Shown: piece by piece, positions 17,846 through 25,887 of the stretch
How the letters are laid out: each line of letters begins with the position of its first letter
How positions within the stretch are numbered: the first letter of the stretch is position 1
DNA from: Streptomyces sp. MA5143a
GTDB lineage: Bacteria > Actinomycetota > Actinomycetes > Streptomycetales > Streptomycetaceae
Length of the DNA stretch: 64,000 bases
Direction: 5' to 3'
NCBI RefSeq assembly: GCF_900290235.1
Contig: NZ_OLMK01000006.1
Location: 1 to 64,000, forward strand
Notes under the pieces: model-generated
Database searches by the model: none
What the model was told of the DNA's origin: nothing
The model's input: the letters and a program-made list of their open reading frames with translations, nothing else
Made by a program: the position numbers and the translations under genes

Positions 17846-18513
17846 TGACCGCCCTTCTCCGTTACCAGGCCGCCCTCCTCGTCCGCTCCCAGCGCTGGCT
17901 GCCGCCGGTCATCCTCTACGCCGCGTTCCTCGGCATCGGCGTGCAGAGCGGGCAGCCGGTGCTCGACTCGCTCGGTTACACGGCGGCCGCGCTCCTGCCC
18001 GTCGCCGCCTGGCTGGTGCGGATCTGCGCGACCAACGAGCCGCCCGCCGCCCGTAGTTGTACGGGCGCGGCGGCCGGACCGGGCCGCGCCCATCTGGCCT
18101 GCGTCCTGGTCGCGCTCGCGGCGGCCGGTGTGCTCGGCACCGCGGCCACGGTGATCGTCACGATCATCAGCGCCCCCACCAGCACGGCCCACGACATCCG
18201 GGTCGCACCGCTCCCCGCGGGTGCCGCGGGTCTCCTCGCGACCCTCGCCTGCGCCCTTCTCGGCACGGCCGTCGGCGCCCTCACGAACTGGCCCCTGCTC
18301 CGTTCACCCGGCCGAGCCGTGCCGGCCCTGCTCCTCGGCGCGCTCCTGGCGCTGGTGGTCGTGGGCTCCCCGGCGAGGGCGGCGATCACGGCCCTGGTCG
18401 ACGGCTCCCAGCGCGGCGCGATCCCGGTCCCCGCCCTGCCGGTCCTCGCGGCGGCCCTCTGCGCGGCGGCCGCGACGGCACTGGCGTGCGCGCTGACGAC
18501 ACGGAGGGCCTGA
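17845..18513 (+). CDS. ABC transporter membrane protein
   Basis: The 222-residue hydrophobic protein has about six transmembrane segments (for example LPPVILYAAFLGIGV, LACVLVALAAAGVLG, AGLLATLACALLGTAVGAL). Short hydrophilic loops and no recognisable permease motif remain. Size, overlap with the ATPase gene and topology suggest the membrane half of an ABC-2-like exporter. It starts on the ATG overlapping the ATPase stop. Only one ATPase and one membrane gene are present, so the transporter would assemble as dimers of each. Confidence 0.82.
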   Translation: MTALLRYQAALLVRSQRWLPPVILYAAFLGIGVQSGQPVLDSLGYTAAALLPVAAWLVRICATNEPPAARSCTGAAAGPGRAHLACVLVALAAAGVLGTAATVIVTIISAPTSTAHDIRVAPLPAGAAGLLATLACALLGTAVGALTNWPLLRSPGRAVPALLLGALLALVVVGSPARAAITALVDGSQRGAIPVPALPVLAAALCAAAATALACALTTRRA

Positions 18514-18668
18514 GAGGCCCTGGGCCCGGGGCCGTCTCGTAGCAGGCGTTGTGCTGCGGGCGCGGGCGCGGGCGCGGGCGACGGGTGGCGCGTGGCGCGA
18601 CCTCGCGACCACCATTCATCCGGCGCAGCGGCGGGCTACGCGGGTGCGACAGGCCCTAGAGTCGCCGC

Positions 18669-19271
18669 ATGCGGCGAAGGACAGGACTGGCGATGGCCGG
18701 GGTCGCGGCCCTGGCCTGGGGCGAGTGGGTGAACTGGCGTTGGTCCCGGGTTCTCGTGAAGGACGGCGGGGGCGGTTCGATGGCCGTGGTGGTGCTCGGG
18801 TACCGCAATCCCCGGGCGACCGTGAACCTGATCAACCGATGGCGAGTCCGGGCGGGAATCCGCTCCGTCGCCGCTGACGGTGCGCGGGAGACCTGCCTGA
18901 TCTTCAGCGGCGGCCCGACCGGCGCCGGCACCACGGAGGCCCGGCTGATGGCCGACTACGCGAGGTCGGTGCTCGGGTACGACGGCACGGTGATCCTGGA
19001 GGACCGGTCCACGACGACGTGGGAGAACATCACGAACGTCGTCCCCCTGCTCGAAGGCGTGGACCACATCAAGATCGCCTCCCAGCCGGCTCACGCGCTC
19101 AAGGCCCGCGCGTACCTGCGGCGGCAGCGCCCCGATCTCGCGGAGCGGCTGGTGCGCGCCGAGGACTACCGCCCCGGTGAGTGGATCGTCGTCAAGCCGC
19201 TGCTGGCCCTGTACGGGCTGTGGACACTCCGCGTTCTCCGGGTCGACGAACGGAAGATCGTCGCGCCGTAG
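18669..19271 (+). CDS. YdcF/SanA/ElyC-like (DUF218) protein
   Basis: The 200-residue protein has a weak N-terminal hydrophobic stretch (LAMAGVAALAWGEWV) and a DUF218 core. The core shows VVVLGYRNP, IFSGGPTGAGTTEARLMADYA and LEDRSTTTWENI, the last two being the family's conserved S-G-G...E-A and S-x-T-x-E-N motifs. Related proteins in enteric bacteria affect envelope integrity and lipid-carrier metabolism, and some bind S-adenosylmethionine; no reaction is certain. No ribosome site precedes the ATG, but TAGAGT ends six bases before it, a -10 position compatible with a leaderless mRNA. The 155 bases upstream hold only GC-rich hexamer repeats. Confidence 0.82.
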   Translation: MRRRTGLAMAGVAALAWGEWVNWRWSRVLVKDGGGGSMAVVVLGYRNPRATVNLINRWRVRAGIRSVAADGARETCLIFSGGPTGAGTTEARLMADYARSVLGYDGTVILEDRSTTTWENITNVVPLLEGVDHIKIASQPAHALKARAYLRRQRPDLAERLVRAEDYRPGEWIVVKPLLALYGLWTLRVLRVDERKIVAP

Positions 19272-19314
19272 GCGGGCACCCCACGTCAGCGGCCGGCCGA
19301 GAAGTGATCCGTGC

Positions 19315-19530
19315 TCAGCCCGAACAAGCCGTGCGCTCGGCCTCGCGCCACTCGCACACGGGGCACAGGGTGATCCCCCTGTGGGACTCGGGATACTCGG
19401 TCGGTTCCTGGCACAGGACACAGGCGGCGAACGGCGGACCGGCGGCGACGCGAGCCTGTTCCACCGTCTCCGTGGCCGACGCCGGAGCCGCACCCGTGGT
19501 CGTCGCCTCGGTGCCGCGGTACTCGCTCAT
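19315..19530 (-). CDS. Small zinc-ribbon-like protein
   Basis: The 71-residue protein has a disordered Thr/Ala-rich first half. It then carries two cysteine pairs (CVLC at about residue 37 and CPVC at about 56) about 17 residues apart, spaced as in a zinc ribbon or rubredoxin-like knuckle. This predicts one bound zinc and a role in protein or nucleic-acid contact. It is too small to assign to a family with confidence. It converges on the YdcF gene and sits 46 bases downstream of the deacetylase gene on the same strand, so it may be part of that transcript. Confidence 0.7.
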   Translation of the reverse strand: MSEYRGTEATTTGAAPASATETVEQARVAAGPPFAACVLCQEPTEYPESHRGITLCPVCEWREAERTACSG

Positions 19531-19576
19531 GCGTCCAGCGTAGGACGGCGCGGAGGAAACGCCCCGCGTACGGGAC

Positions 19577-20470
19577 TCACGACGTGGCGGCGGCGGCCGC
19601 CCCGACCAGTTCCGACACCTTCACCAGTCGGAATCCACGCTCCCGCAGCGCGGGCACGATCATCCGCACCGCCCGCTCCGTGACGGGCGCGGCGCTCCTC
19701 ACGCAGTGCAGGACGACGACGGACCCGGGCCGCACGCGCTCCAGCACGCCTCGGGCGACCACCGCCGGATCCGTGGCCGCGACGTCCCCGCCGGCGACGT
19801 CCCACTGCACGGCCGTGACCCCGGACGAGCTGAGCGCGCGCAGGGCACGGCGGTCGTAGCAGCCGCCCGGGAAGCGGAAGTACGGCATCGGGTCCGCCAC
19901 CCCGGCCTCGCGGAACGCGGTGTACGCCCGCTCGACGTCGGCCGCCACACGGCCCGCCTCCAGGGTGGGCAGGCCATGGCAGTCGGCGCTGAAGGCCTGG
20001 TGACCGTATGAGTGGTTCGCCACCTCGAAGAGCGGGTCCCGTCCGATCGAGCGGGCCTGGATCGGGTACTCCTCGGCCCACCGCCCGGTCATGAACACGG
20101 TCGCCGGCACCTCCAGCCGGCGAAGCGTCGCGATGAGCCGGGGATTGTCGAACCGGGCGCCCTCGGCGGCCCGAGCCCCCTGCTCCTCGCTCATGTCCGC
20201 GTCGAAGGTGAGCGCGACCGCCTTCTCGCCCCGGTTCCGGGGCCCGTGCTCGAACACCGGCGCGAGGCCGGCCGGCCCGGGAGCGAGTGTGGGAGGCCGG
20301 GACGCCACGACCGGGCGCTGAGCCGCCCCCGTGGCCGTGGCGGTGACCACTCGGGAGGAGGCCCGCGGCCCCCCACAGGCGGTCAGGGCGACCCCGAGCG
20401 CCCCGAGCGCACAGAGCACCCTGACACTTCGCACAGGAATGATCACGACACGAACGTAAACACCCCGCAC
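19577..20470 (-). CDS. Polysaccharide deacetylase (NodB, CE4) lipoprotein
   Basis: The 297-residue protein has a signal peptide ending in the lipobox LTAC and a linker to about residue 80. A carbohydrate esterase 4 domain follows: LTFDADMS (catalytic base and metal Asp), NHSYGH (metal histidines), the RFPGG loop and VVVLHC near the end. CE4 enzymes remove acetyl groups from peptidoglycan, chitin or xylan; being tethered outside the membrane, cell-wall sugars are the likely substrate. The GTG start lies seven bases after the stop of the upstream regulator gene, which argues for translational coupling. Later in-frame GTG codons would also leave the signal peptide intact. Confidence 0.9.
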   Translation of the reverse strand: MRGVYVRVVIIPVRSVRVLCALGALGVALTACGGPRASSRVVTATATGAAQRPVVASRPPTLAPGPAGLAPVFEHGPRNRGEKAVALTFDADMSEEQGARAAEGARFDNPRLIATLRRLEVPATVFMTGRWAEEYPIQARSIGRDPLFEVANHSYGHQAFSADCHGLPTLEAGRVAADVERAYTAFREAGVADPMPYFRFPGGCYDRRALRALSSSGVTAVQWDVAGGDVAATDPAVVARGVLERVRPGSVVVLHCVRSAAPVTERAVRMIVPALRERGFRLVKVSELVGAAAAATS

Positions 20471-20477
20471 TCGCCAC

Positions 20478-21377
20478 TCATCCGATCACCCGCTCATCCA
20501 CCCGGAATCCGCCTCGGAAGTCACCCGGCCGGCCGAGCGGAGCGGAGCCGGGACGCGGGGAACTCGGGATGGCCGACCGGTCGCGGCCCGGGTGTCCGGT
20601 GACGCCGGACGGTTGACCTGAGGTCGGGTCGAGGGTGTCGGGCGCGGTCAGGCGGTAGCCGATGCCTCGTACGGTGCTGATCAGGGTGCGGCGGGTGTCC
20701 GCCAGTTTGCGGCGCAGGGTGCAGATGTGGGACTCGACCACGTTGGAGCCGGCGTCGAAGTCGTGGCGCCAGACCCGGTCGAGGATCTCCTCCTTGCGGA
20801 CCACCTCGCCCGCGCGGACCGCGAGGACGTGCAGGATGTCGAACTCCGTCATCGTGAGCGGCACATCGCGTCCGCGCAGGAGGACGCGCCTGCTCTCCGG
20901 GAGCACGTGCAGCACCGGGCCGGTGGCGGGCGGGGAGGCGGGGAGCCGGGAGGCCGCCGCAGCGAGGTCGGGGGTGCGGCGTCTGGTCATCAGCACCCGC
21001 ACACGTAAGGCGAGTTCGGCCGGGCGGCAGCCCTCGTGGACGTAGTCGTCGGCCAGGCTCAGCTCCTCCGGCCGGCAGGTGCCGTCGGTGAGGAAGAGGA
21101 TGGCGGGGCGGTGCGGCTCCCGGCGCAGGGCGCGGGCCAGGAGGAGGGCGTCCCAGGAGGTGCCGGACGAGCCGACCGCCAGCAGCGCCACATCGGGCGC
21201 CTGCTCCCGTAGCTGCCGCAGTGACAGGGCGCCCGCACCGCCCCGTGGGAGCGCGACGCTCATCCCCGCCGCGCGCAGGTGCCGGAACAGGCCGAGCGCC
21301 TGCGACGGGGTCGGGTGGGCGACGAGGACACGTGTCGTCCCGTCGCCGCTGGACACCGGGGTGGGGGGCGTGTCCAT
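20478..21377 (-). CDS. Atypical OmpR/PhoB-family response regulator (contains a TTA codon)
   Basis: The 299-residue protein has an N-terminal receiver-like domain (residues 14-125) and a clear winged-helix DNA-binding domain. The latter runs from about residue 155 to 245 (PLTMTEFDILHVLAVRAGEVV, ESHICTLRRKLADTR, ISTVRGIGYRL). A disordered 50-residue tail follows. The strand that should hold the phosphoacceptor reads ALLAVGSSGTS, with no aspartate, and the acidic pair is absent, so phosphorylation-independent control is likely. No histidine kinase is adjacent. Codon 124 is TTA (21006-21008), implying bldA dependence. It is coupled to the deacetylase gene, the obvious candidate target. Confidence 0.88.
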   Translation of the reverse strand: MDTPPTPVSSGDGTTRVLVAHPTPSQALGLFRHLRAAGMSVALPRGGAGALSLRQLREQAPDVALLAVGSSGTSWDALLLARALRREPHRPAILFLTDGTCRPEELSLADDYVHEGCRPAELALRVRVLMTRRRTPDLAAAASRLPASPPATGPVLHVLPESRRVLLRGRDVPLTMTEFDILHVLAVRAGEVVRKEEILDRVWRHDFDAGSNVVESHICTLRRKLADTRRTLISTVRGIGYRLTAPDTLDPTSGQPSGVTGHPGRDRSAIPSSPRPGSAPLGRPGDFRGGFRVDERVIG

Positions 21378-21576
21378 GAGGTTCGTTCACCGGTCCCTGT
21401 CGAGCGGGCGTCACGGTGCCGCCCGCGTCATGAGCTGTCGTTCCGCTGGGGGGAAGCGGTCGCGGCCAGTGAACCCGGAACGGGTCAGAACGGCGTCAAA
21501 GGATCCTCCGGGGAAGGACAGAAAAATCTACGCGGGGAGCACGGACCTGCGGATTCGGGTCCATCGATGCGCGAGA

Positions 21577-21606
21577 GGGGGCGGGCACCCGCAGACGCCC
21601 GCCCCC
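21577..21606 (-). terminator. Hairpin downstream of the PhoX-family gene
   Basis: GGGGGCGGGC and GCCCGCCCCC form a perfect 10-bp stem with a ten-base loop, 27 bases past the stop of the gene at 21633-23006. The rest of the 255-base gap (21378-21632) holds nothing else clear, apart from the expected promoter of the regulator at 20478-21377. Confidence 0.65.
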
Positions 21607-21632
21607 TTCCGGGTCGCGTACGACCCGTCACC

Positions 21633-23006
21633 TCACGTACGGCGCCACGGCCCCGTCACCGCGAACGTCGTGCCCGGCGTGTAGCAGTTGACGTACATCG
21701 TGCGCCCGTCGGGGGAGAACGTGACGCCCGCGAACTCGCCCCACTCGGGTTCGGTGGGGGTGCCGATGTTCTGGGCGTTGCGGGCCATGGCGTAGACGTC
21801 GCCGTGGCGGGTGACGCCGTACACGTGCTGGGTGCCGTTGCCGTCCTCGCAGACCATGAGGCCGCCGCTGGGTGCCAGGCAGATGTTGTCGGGGGACTCG
21901 CCGGGCAGTTGGACGTCGGTGTCGGGGCCGAAGACGATCACCAGGGTGAGGGTGCGGTGGTCGGGGTCGTAGCGCCAGATCTGGCCGTAGTGGTCGGCGG
22001 CCGAGCCGTCCGCGCTGCGGGCGAAGGACGAGACGAAGTAGACGCAGCGGCCGCCCCAGTAGCAGCCCTCCAGCTTCTGGGCGTGGGTGATGCCCTTGGG
22101 GCCGAAGTCCTGGTGGCGGATGGCCGTCGTGGTGGCCAGCGGGTCCGGGACGTCCACCCATTCGATCTTCTCGAAGCAGGCGCCCGTCTCCTGGATGGAG
22201 GACAGGTCGGGGACCCCCGGTACCCGCATCGCCTGCAGACGGCCGCCCGCGCGCAGGGAGCCCAGGCCCCCCTGCGGCCGGTCGGGGAGGAAGCGGTAGA
22301 AAAGGCCGAAGGGCCGCTCGAAGGCGTCCTCCGTCTCGTAGACGACGCCGCGCCTCGGGTCGACGGCGATCGCCTCGTGCTGGAAGCGGCCCATCGCCGT
22401 GAGCGGGACGGCGCCGGAGCGGTGCGGGTCGGCCGGGTCGACCTCGAAGATGAAGCCGTGGTCCTTGGTGTAGCCGTTGGTGCCGGCCCTGTCCTCGGTC
22501 TCCTCGCAGGTCAGCCAGGTGCCCCAGGGAGTCGGACCGCCCGCGCAGTTGACGGCGGTGCCGGCGATGGCGACGCGTTCGGCCAGGACGTTGCCGCGGG
22601 CGTCCAGGGTCAGCGCCGTACAGCCGCCCTTGCCTGCCGGGTCGTAGGTGAGGCCCTCGACGGTGGGGACCGGGATACGGCCGGTGTGGCGGTTCTCGTG
22701 GTTGCGGACCAGGTGGACGCGGCCGTGTCTGCCGGCGAAGGCGGACATGCCGTCGTGGTTGGTGGGGACGCGGCCCTCACCGGAGCGGAGCTGGTCGCCC
22801 TCGCGGGAGAGGACCTGATAGCGGAAACCTTTCGGCAGGTCGAGCAGGCCGTTCGGGTCGGGGATCAGCGGGCCGTAGCCGGTGTGGCCGAGGTCGCTCT
22901 GCGCGGCCGCTGTGCCCGCGAAGAGTTCGGACAGGGCTCCGGTGAACGCGATGCCCGCTCCCAGGGCACCGGTACGGGCGAGGGCCTGACGTCGAGTCAC
23001 TGACAC
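21633..23006 (-). CDS. Tat-exported PhoX-family (DUF839) phosphatase-like protein
   Basis: The 457-residue protein has a twin-arginine signal (TRRQALARTGALGAGIAF, cleavage after about AAA). A beta-propeller follows, typical of PhoX/DUF839: LVRNHENRHTG, GGCTALTLDARGNV, GTWLTCEETEDRAG, GRFQHEAIAVDP, YETEDAF and SPDNICLAPSGGLMVCEDG. PhoX enzymes are Ca2+/Fe3+ alkaline phosphatases made under phosphate limitation; the acidic and arginine ligands seem present, but activity is inferred from the family. The GTG at 23006 is chosen because AGGAAGG lies seven bases upstream and it starts the Tat peptide properly. No PHO box was recognised in the short upstream gap. Confidence 0.88.
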   Translation of the reverse strand: MSVTRRQALARTGALGAGIAFTGALSELFAGTAAAQSDLGHTGYGPLIPDPNGLLDLPKGFRYQVLSREGDQLRSGEGRVPTNHDGMSAFAGRHGRVHLVRNHENRHTGRIPVPTVEGLTYDPAGKGGCTALTLDARGNVLAERVAIAGTAVNCAGGPTPWGTWLTCEETEDRAGTNGYTKDHGFIFEVDPADPHRSGAVPLTAMGRFQHEAIAVDPRRGVVYETEDAFERPFGLFYRFLPDRPQGGLGSLRAGGRLQAMRVPGVPDLSSIQETGACFEKIEWVDVPDPLATTTAIRHQDFGPKGITHAQKLEGCYWGGRCVYFVSSFARSADGSAADHYGQIWRYDPDHRTLTLVIVFGPDTDVQLPGESPDNICLAPSGGLMVCEDGNGTQHVYGVTRHGDVYAMARNAQNIGTPTEPEWGEFAGVTFSPDGRTMYVNCYTPGTTFAVTGPWRRT

Positions 23007-23105
23007 GGGACAACCTTCCTGTTGGCGGACAGGATGTGACCCGCCTGTGTGTATCACGGGGGTACGGCCGCGTGAACCACGCGCGTAGAAGGTGTTCCGT
23101 AGGTA

Positions 23106-24104
23106 TCACTCGGTCGGCGTGGGGTTGTCCGGTGTGACGGGTGGGAAGTGGGGGGCTACCGGTGGGGCGTCCGCAGCCCGGCGGGGCGGAAGCGCGGCCG
23201 CTGAACCGGGCGGGTCGGTGAGTTCGGGAGGGGCGGCCGGTCCGGCGGAGTCCGGGAGCCCGGCGGGGGCGGCCGAGCCGGGTGGTTCCTCGGCCGGCGT
23301 GGTCCGGTCCGGGCGGGGTCGGCGCCCGGGGGTGGTCTCCTCTTCCGACTGGCCGCGTTCCAGGAAGCGCAACAGCTCCACCGGGATGGGGAGGACCAGG
23401 GTCGAGTTCTTCTCCGCGGCCACCGCCATCACCGTCTGGAGCAGGCGCAGCTGGAGCGCCGAGGGCGCCTCGGCCATCTGGTGCGCCGCTTCCGCCAGCT
23501 TCTTCGACGCCTGTAGCTCCGCGTCCGCGTTGATGATGCGCGCCCGGCGTTCGCGGTCGGCCTCGGCCTGGCGGGCCATGGAGCGCTTCATCGTGTCGGG
23601 GAGGGACACGTCCTTGATCTCCACGCGGTCGATGGTGACGCCCCACTCCACGGCCGGGCTGTCGATCATCAGCTCCAGGCCCTGGTTGAGCTTCTCGCGG
23701 TTGGAGAGGAGGTCGTCGAGGTCGCTCTTGCCGATGATCGAACGGAGGGACGTCTGCGCCATCTGGGAGACGGCGAAACGGTAGTCCTCCACCTGTACGA
23801 CCGCGCCGGCCGGGTCGACGACCTTGAAGTACACGACCGCGTCCACGCGGACCGTCACGTTGTCGCGGGTGATGCCCTCCTGGGCGGGCACCGGCATCGT
23901 CACGATCTGCATGTTCACCTTGCGGATACGGTCGACGAACGGGACGACCATGGTGAAACCGGGCGGTCTGGGCGCCCCGAGCAGACGGCCGAGGCGGAAG
24001 ACCACGCCGCGTTCGTACTGTTTGATGACGCGGGCCGCCGCCGCGACATAGACGGCGCCGCCGGCGGCGAGGGCCGCGGCTGCCGCGATGAGTGCTTCGC
24101 CCAT
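23106..24104 (-). CDS. SPFH/band 7 slipin (stomatin-like) protein
   Basis: The 332-residue protein begins with a transmembrane hairpin (LIAAAAALAAGGAVYVAAAA). A band 7 domain follows (VIKQYERGVVFRLGRLLG, then PPGFTMVVPFVDRIRKVNM, and DVSLPDTMKRSMARQAEADRE), then an alanine/glutamate coiled coil and a stretch LVLPIPVELLRFL, as in slipins. The last 85 residues are Pro/Glu/Ala-rich. Such proteins form oligomeric membrane scaffolds that shape microdomains and often partner with NfeD proteases; no nfeD gene is adjacent here. The ATG at 24104 has AAGGGG upstream. A palindromic element precedes it at 24177-24209. Confidence 0.9.
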   Translation of the reverse strand: MGEALIAAAAALAAGGAVYVAAAARVIKQYERGVVFRLGRLLGAPRPPGFTMVVPFVDRIRKVNMQIVTMPVPAQEGITRDNVTVRVDAVVYFKVVDPAGAVVQVEDYRFAVSQMAQTSLRSIIGKSDLDDLLSNREKLNQGLELMIDSPAVEWGVTIDRVEIKDVSLPDTMKRSMARQAEADRERRARIINADAELQASKKLAEAAHQMAEAPSALQLRLLQTVMAVAAEKNSTLVLPIPVELLRFLERGQSEEETTPGRRPRPDRTTPAEEPPGSAAPAGLPDSAGPAAPPELTDPPGSAAALPPRRAADAPPVAPHFPPVTPDNPTPTE

Positions 24105-24176
24105 GACGACCGCCCCTTTGAGTCGACCGTGACGACCGCCCCCGGCCTCTCCCGGGTCGTCGTGCGTCCGCGGAGT

Positions 24177-24209
24177 CGTGGCATATCCACGCGAATACCA
24201 CGATATGCC
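24177..24209. promoter_or_regulatory. Inverted-repeat element upstream of the slipin gene
   Basis: GGCATAT (24180-24186) and ATATGCC (24203-24209) flank a 16-base centre. A nested CGTGG/CCACG inverted repeat (24177-24191) overlaps the left arm. The element is AT-rich against its surroundings and ends 73 bases before the slipin ATG, a usual place for an operator. The binding protein is unknown. Confidence 0.4.
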
Positions 24210-24258
24210 TCGGGCGACGGCTGGGGCGACTGTCGTTCGCCGGGGGCCGAACACGGGG

Positions 24259-24287
24259 GGCGCCCCGGTCGCGGGGACCGGGGCGCC
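24259..24287 (-). terminator. Hairpin downstream of the SulP gene
   Basis: GGCGCCCCGGTC and GACCGGGGCGCC pair perfectly over 12 bp around the loop GCGGG, 74 bases past the SulP stop. This separates the SulP/carbonic anhydrase unit from the slipin gene. Confidence 0.65.
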
Positions 24288-24361
24288 GGGGCGGGGACGG
24301 CCCGCGAGGGCCGCCGCCCGCCTGGTGGGGCCGTGCGGCGGCAGCGGATCGCCGTGCGGCG

Positions 24362-25876
24362 TCAGCGGGCGGCCGAGGCGACCTTCTCCGGCTCCGGGCC
24401 CGTCATCCTCACCGGCTCGGTGCCGGTCGCGCTGTGCCGTTCCGCCCAGTTCTCCAGGGCGGTGCGGCAGGCGTGGTCGAGGTGGTGCAGACCCGAGAGG
24501 TGGAGCTCGACGGGGCGGTCCTGGGGCAGGGACTCCAGGCTGTCGAGGATCTTCGGCAGCCGCAGGAAGGTGGCGTTGCCGGAGAGATAGGCCTGGACGG
24601 GGCCGGCGCCCTTGTCGATGACCTCCAGCTTGATGTGCGAGGCCTCCCAGGCCGTCTTGACGACCGCGAGGGCCAGGCCGATCAGGACGCCCTCGAACAT
24701 GTTCACCGCGACGATCGACACGGCGGTCGTCACCAGGATCAGCGCCTCGCCCCGGTGGTCGCGCCACAGCGAGACGACCGCGCGGAACGGGATCAGCTTC
24801 CAGCCCGCGTGGACGAGGATGCCGGCCAGGGCCGGCAGCGGTATCAGGGCGAGGGCCCCCGGCAGCAGCGCGGCGAACAGCAGCAGCCAGACGCCGTGCA
24901 GGACACGGGACGCCTTGGTCCTCGCGCCGGCGTGCACATTGGCGGAGCTGCGCACGATGACCGCGGTCATCGGCAGCGCGCCCAGCAGACCGCACACCGT
25001 GTTGCCGGCGCCCTGGGCCATCAGCTCCTTGTCGTACTCGGTGCGCGGCCCGTCGTGCAGCCGGTCCACCGCCGCCGCGCTGAACAGGCTCTCGGCGGAC
25101 GCGATGAGCGTGAAGGCGAGGACCGTGCCGATCAGCGCCACGTCGGCCAGCCCGCCGAAGGCGTCGAGTCCCGGCGGCTGGATGGAGTCCAGCAGGCCCT
25201 TCACCTCGACCCTGGCGACCGGCAGACCGAAGGCGAGGGTCGCGACCGTGGCGAGGACGACCGCGGCGAGCGCGCCGGGCACGACCTGGACCTTCTTCGG
25301 CAGCCGCTTCCACAGCACCATCACGGCGACGGTGCCCGCGCCGAGCGCGAGGGAGGCGACCGCGGCGGCGCTGCCCACGGCCGCGACGAAGGCGCCGGGC
25401 AGCCCCGCGATCTTGTCGAGCCCGGAGGCCGGGGCCTTCAGGCCCGCCGCCGCGTACAGCTGGCCGGCGATGATCACGAGACCGATTCCGGCCAGCATGC
25501 CCTCGACGACGGAGACGGATATCGCACGGAACCAGCGGCCCAGCTTCAGCGCGCCCATGGCGAGCTGGAGCAGACCGGCGGCGAGCACGATCACGCCGAG
25601 CGCGGGGAGGCCGAACTGGCGCACCGCCTCGAAGACCAGCACGGTGAGCCCGGCCGCCGGGCCGGAGACCTGCAGGCTGCTGCCGGGCATCAGACCGGCG
25701 ACGATGCCGCCCACGATGCCGGTGATCAGGCCGAGTTCGGCCGGCACCCCGGAGGCGACGGCCACGCCCACGCACAGCGGCAGGGCGACCAGGAAGACGA
25801 CCAGTGAGGCGCCGAAGTCCTGGCGTATGTAGGGGAACTTGGAGGTGGGGGAGGTAGAGGAGTTCATCGAGGACAC
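24362..25876 (-). CDS. SulP family inorganic anion (probably bicarbonate) transporter
   Basis: The 504-residue protein has a membrane domain of about 12-14 segments. SulP hallmarks are DFGASLVVFLVALPLCVGVAVASGVP at the first helices and the motif SSANVHAGARTKASR in the middle. A C-terminal STAS domain (residues 410-485; IDKGAGPVQAYLSGNATF, LHLSGLHHLDHA) follows. SulP proteins move sulfate, bicarbonate or other anions. Being 11 bases downstream of a beta-carbonic anhydrase gene points to bicarbonate, as in marine SulP-CA pairs; this is inference from context. The ATG at 25876 starts in front of a short hydrophilic N-terminus. Confidence 0.92.
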   Translation of the reverse strand: MSSMNSSTSPTSKFPYIRQDFGASLVVFLVALPLCVGVAVASGVPAELGLITGIVGGIVAGLMPGSSLQVSGPAAGLTVLVFEAVRQFGLPALGVIVLAAGLLQLAMGALKLGRWFRAISVSVVEGMLAGIGLVIIAGQLYAAAGLKAPASGLDKIAGLPGAFVAAVGSAAAVASLALGAGTVAVMVLWKRLPKKVQVVPGALAAVVLATVATLAFGLPVARVEVKGLLDSIQPPGLDAFGGLADVALIGTVLAFTLIASAESLFSAAAVDRLHDGPRTEYDKELMAQGAGNTVCGLLGALPMTAVIVRSSANVHAGARTKASRVLHGVWLLLFAALLPGALALIPLPALAGILVHAGWKLIPFRAVVSLWRDHRGEALILVTTAVSIVAVNMFEGVLIGLALAVVKTAWEASHIKLEVIDKGAGPVQAYLSGNATFLRLPKILDSLESLPQDRPVELHLSGLHHLDHACRTALENWAERHSATGTEPVRMTGPEPEKVASAAR

Positions 25877-25887
25877 CGGCCCGCCGC

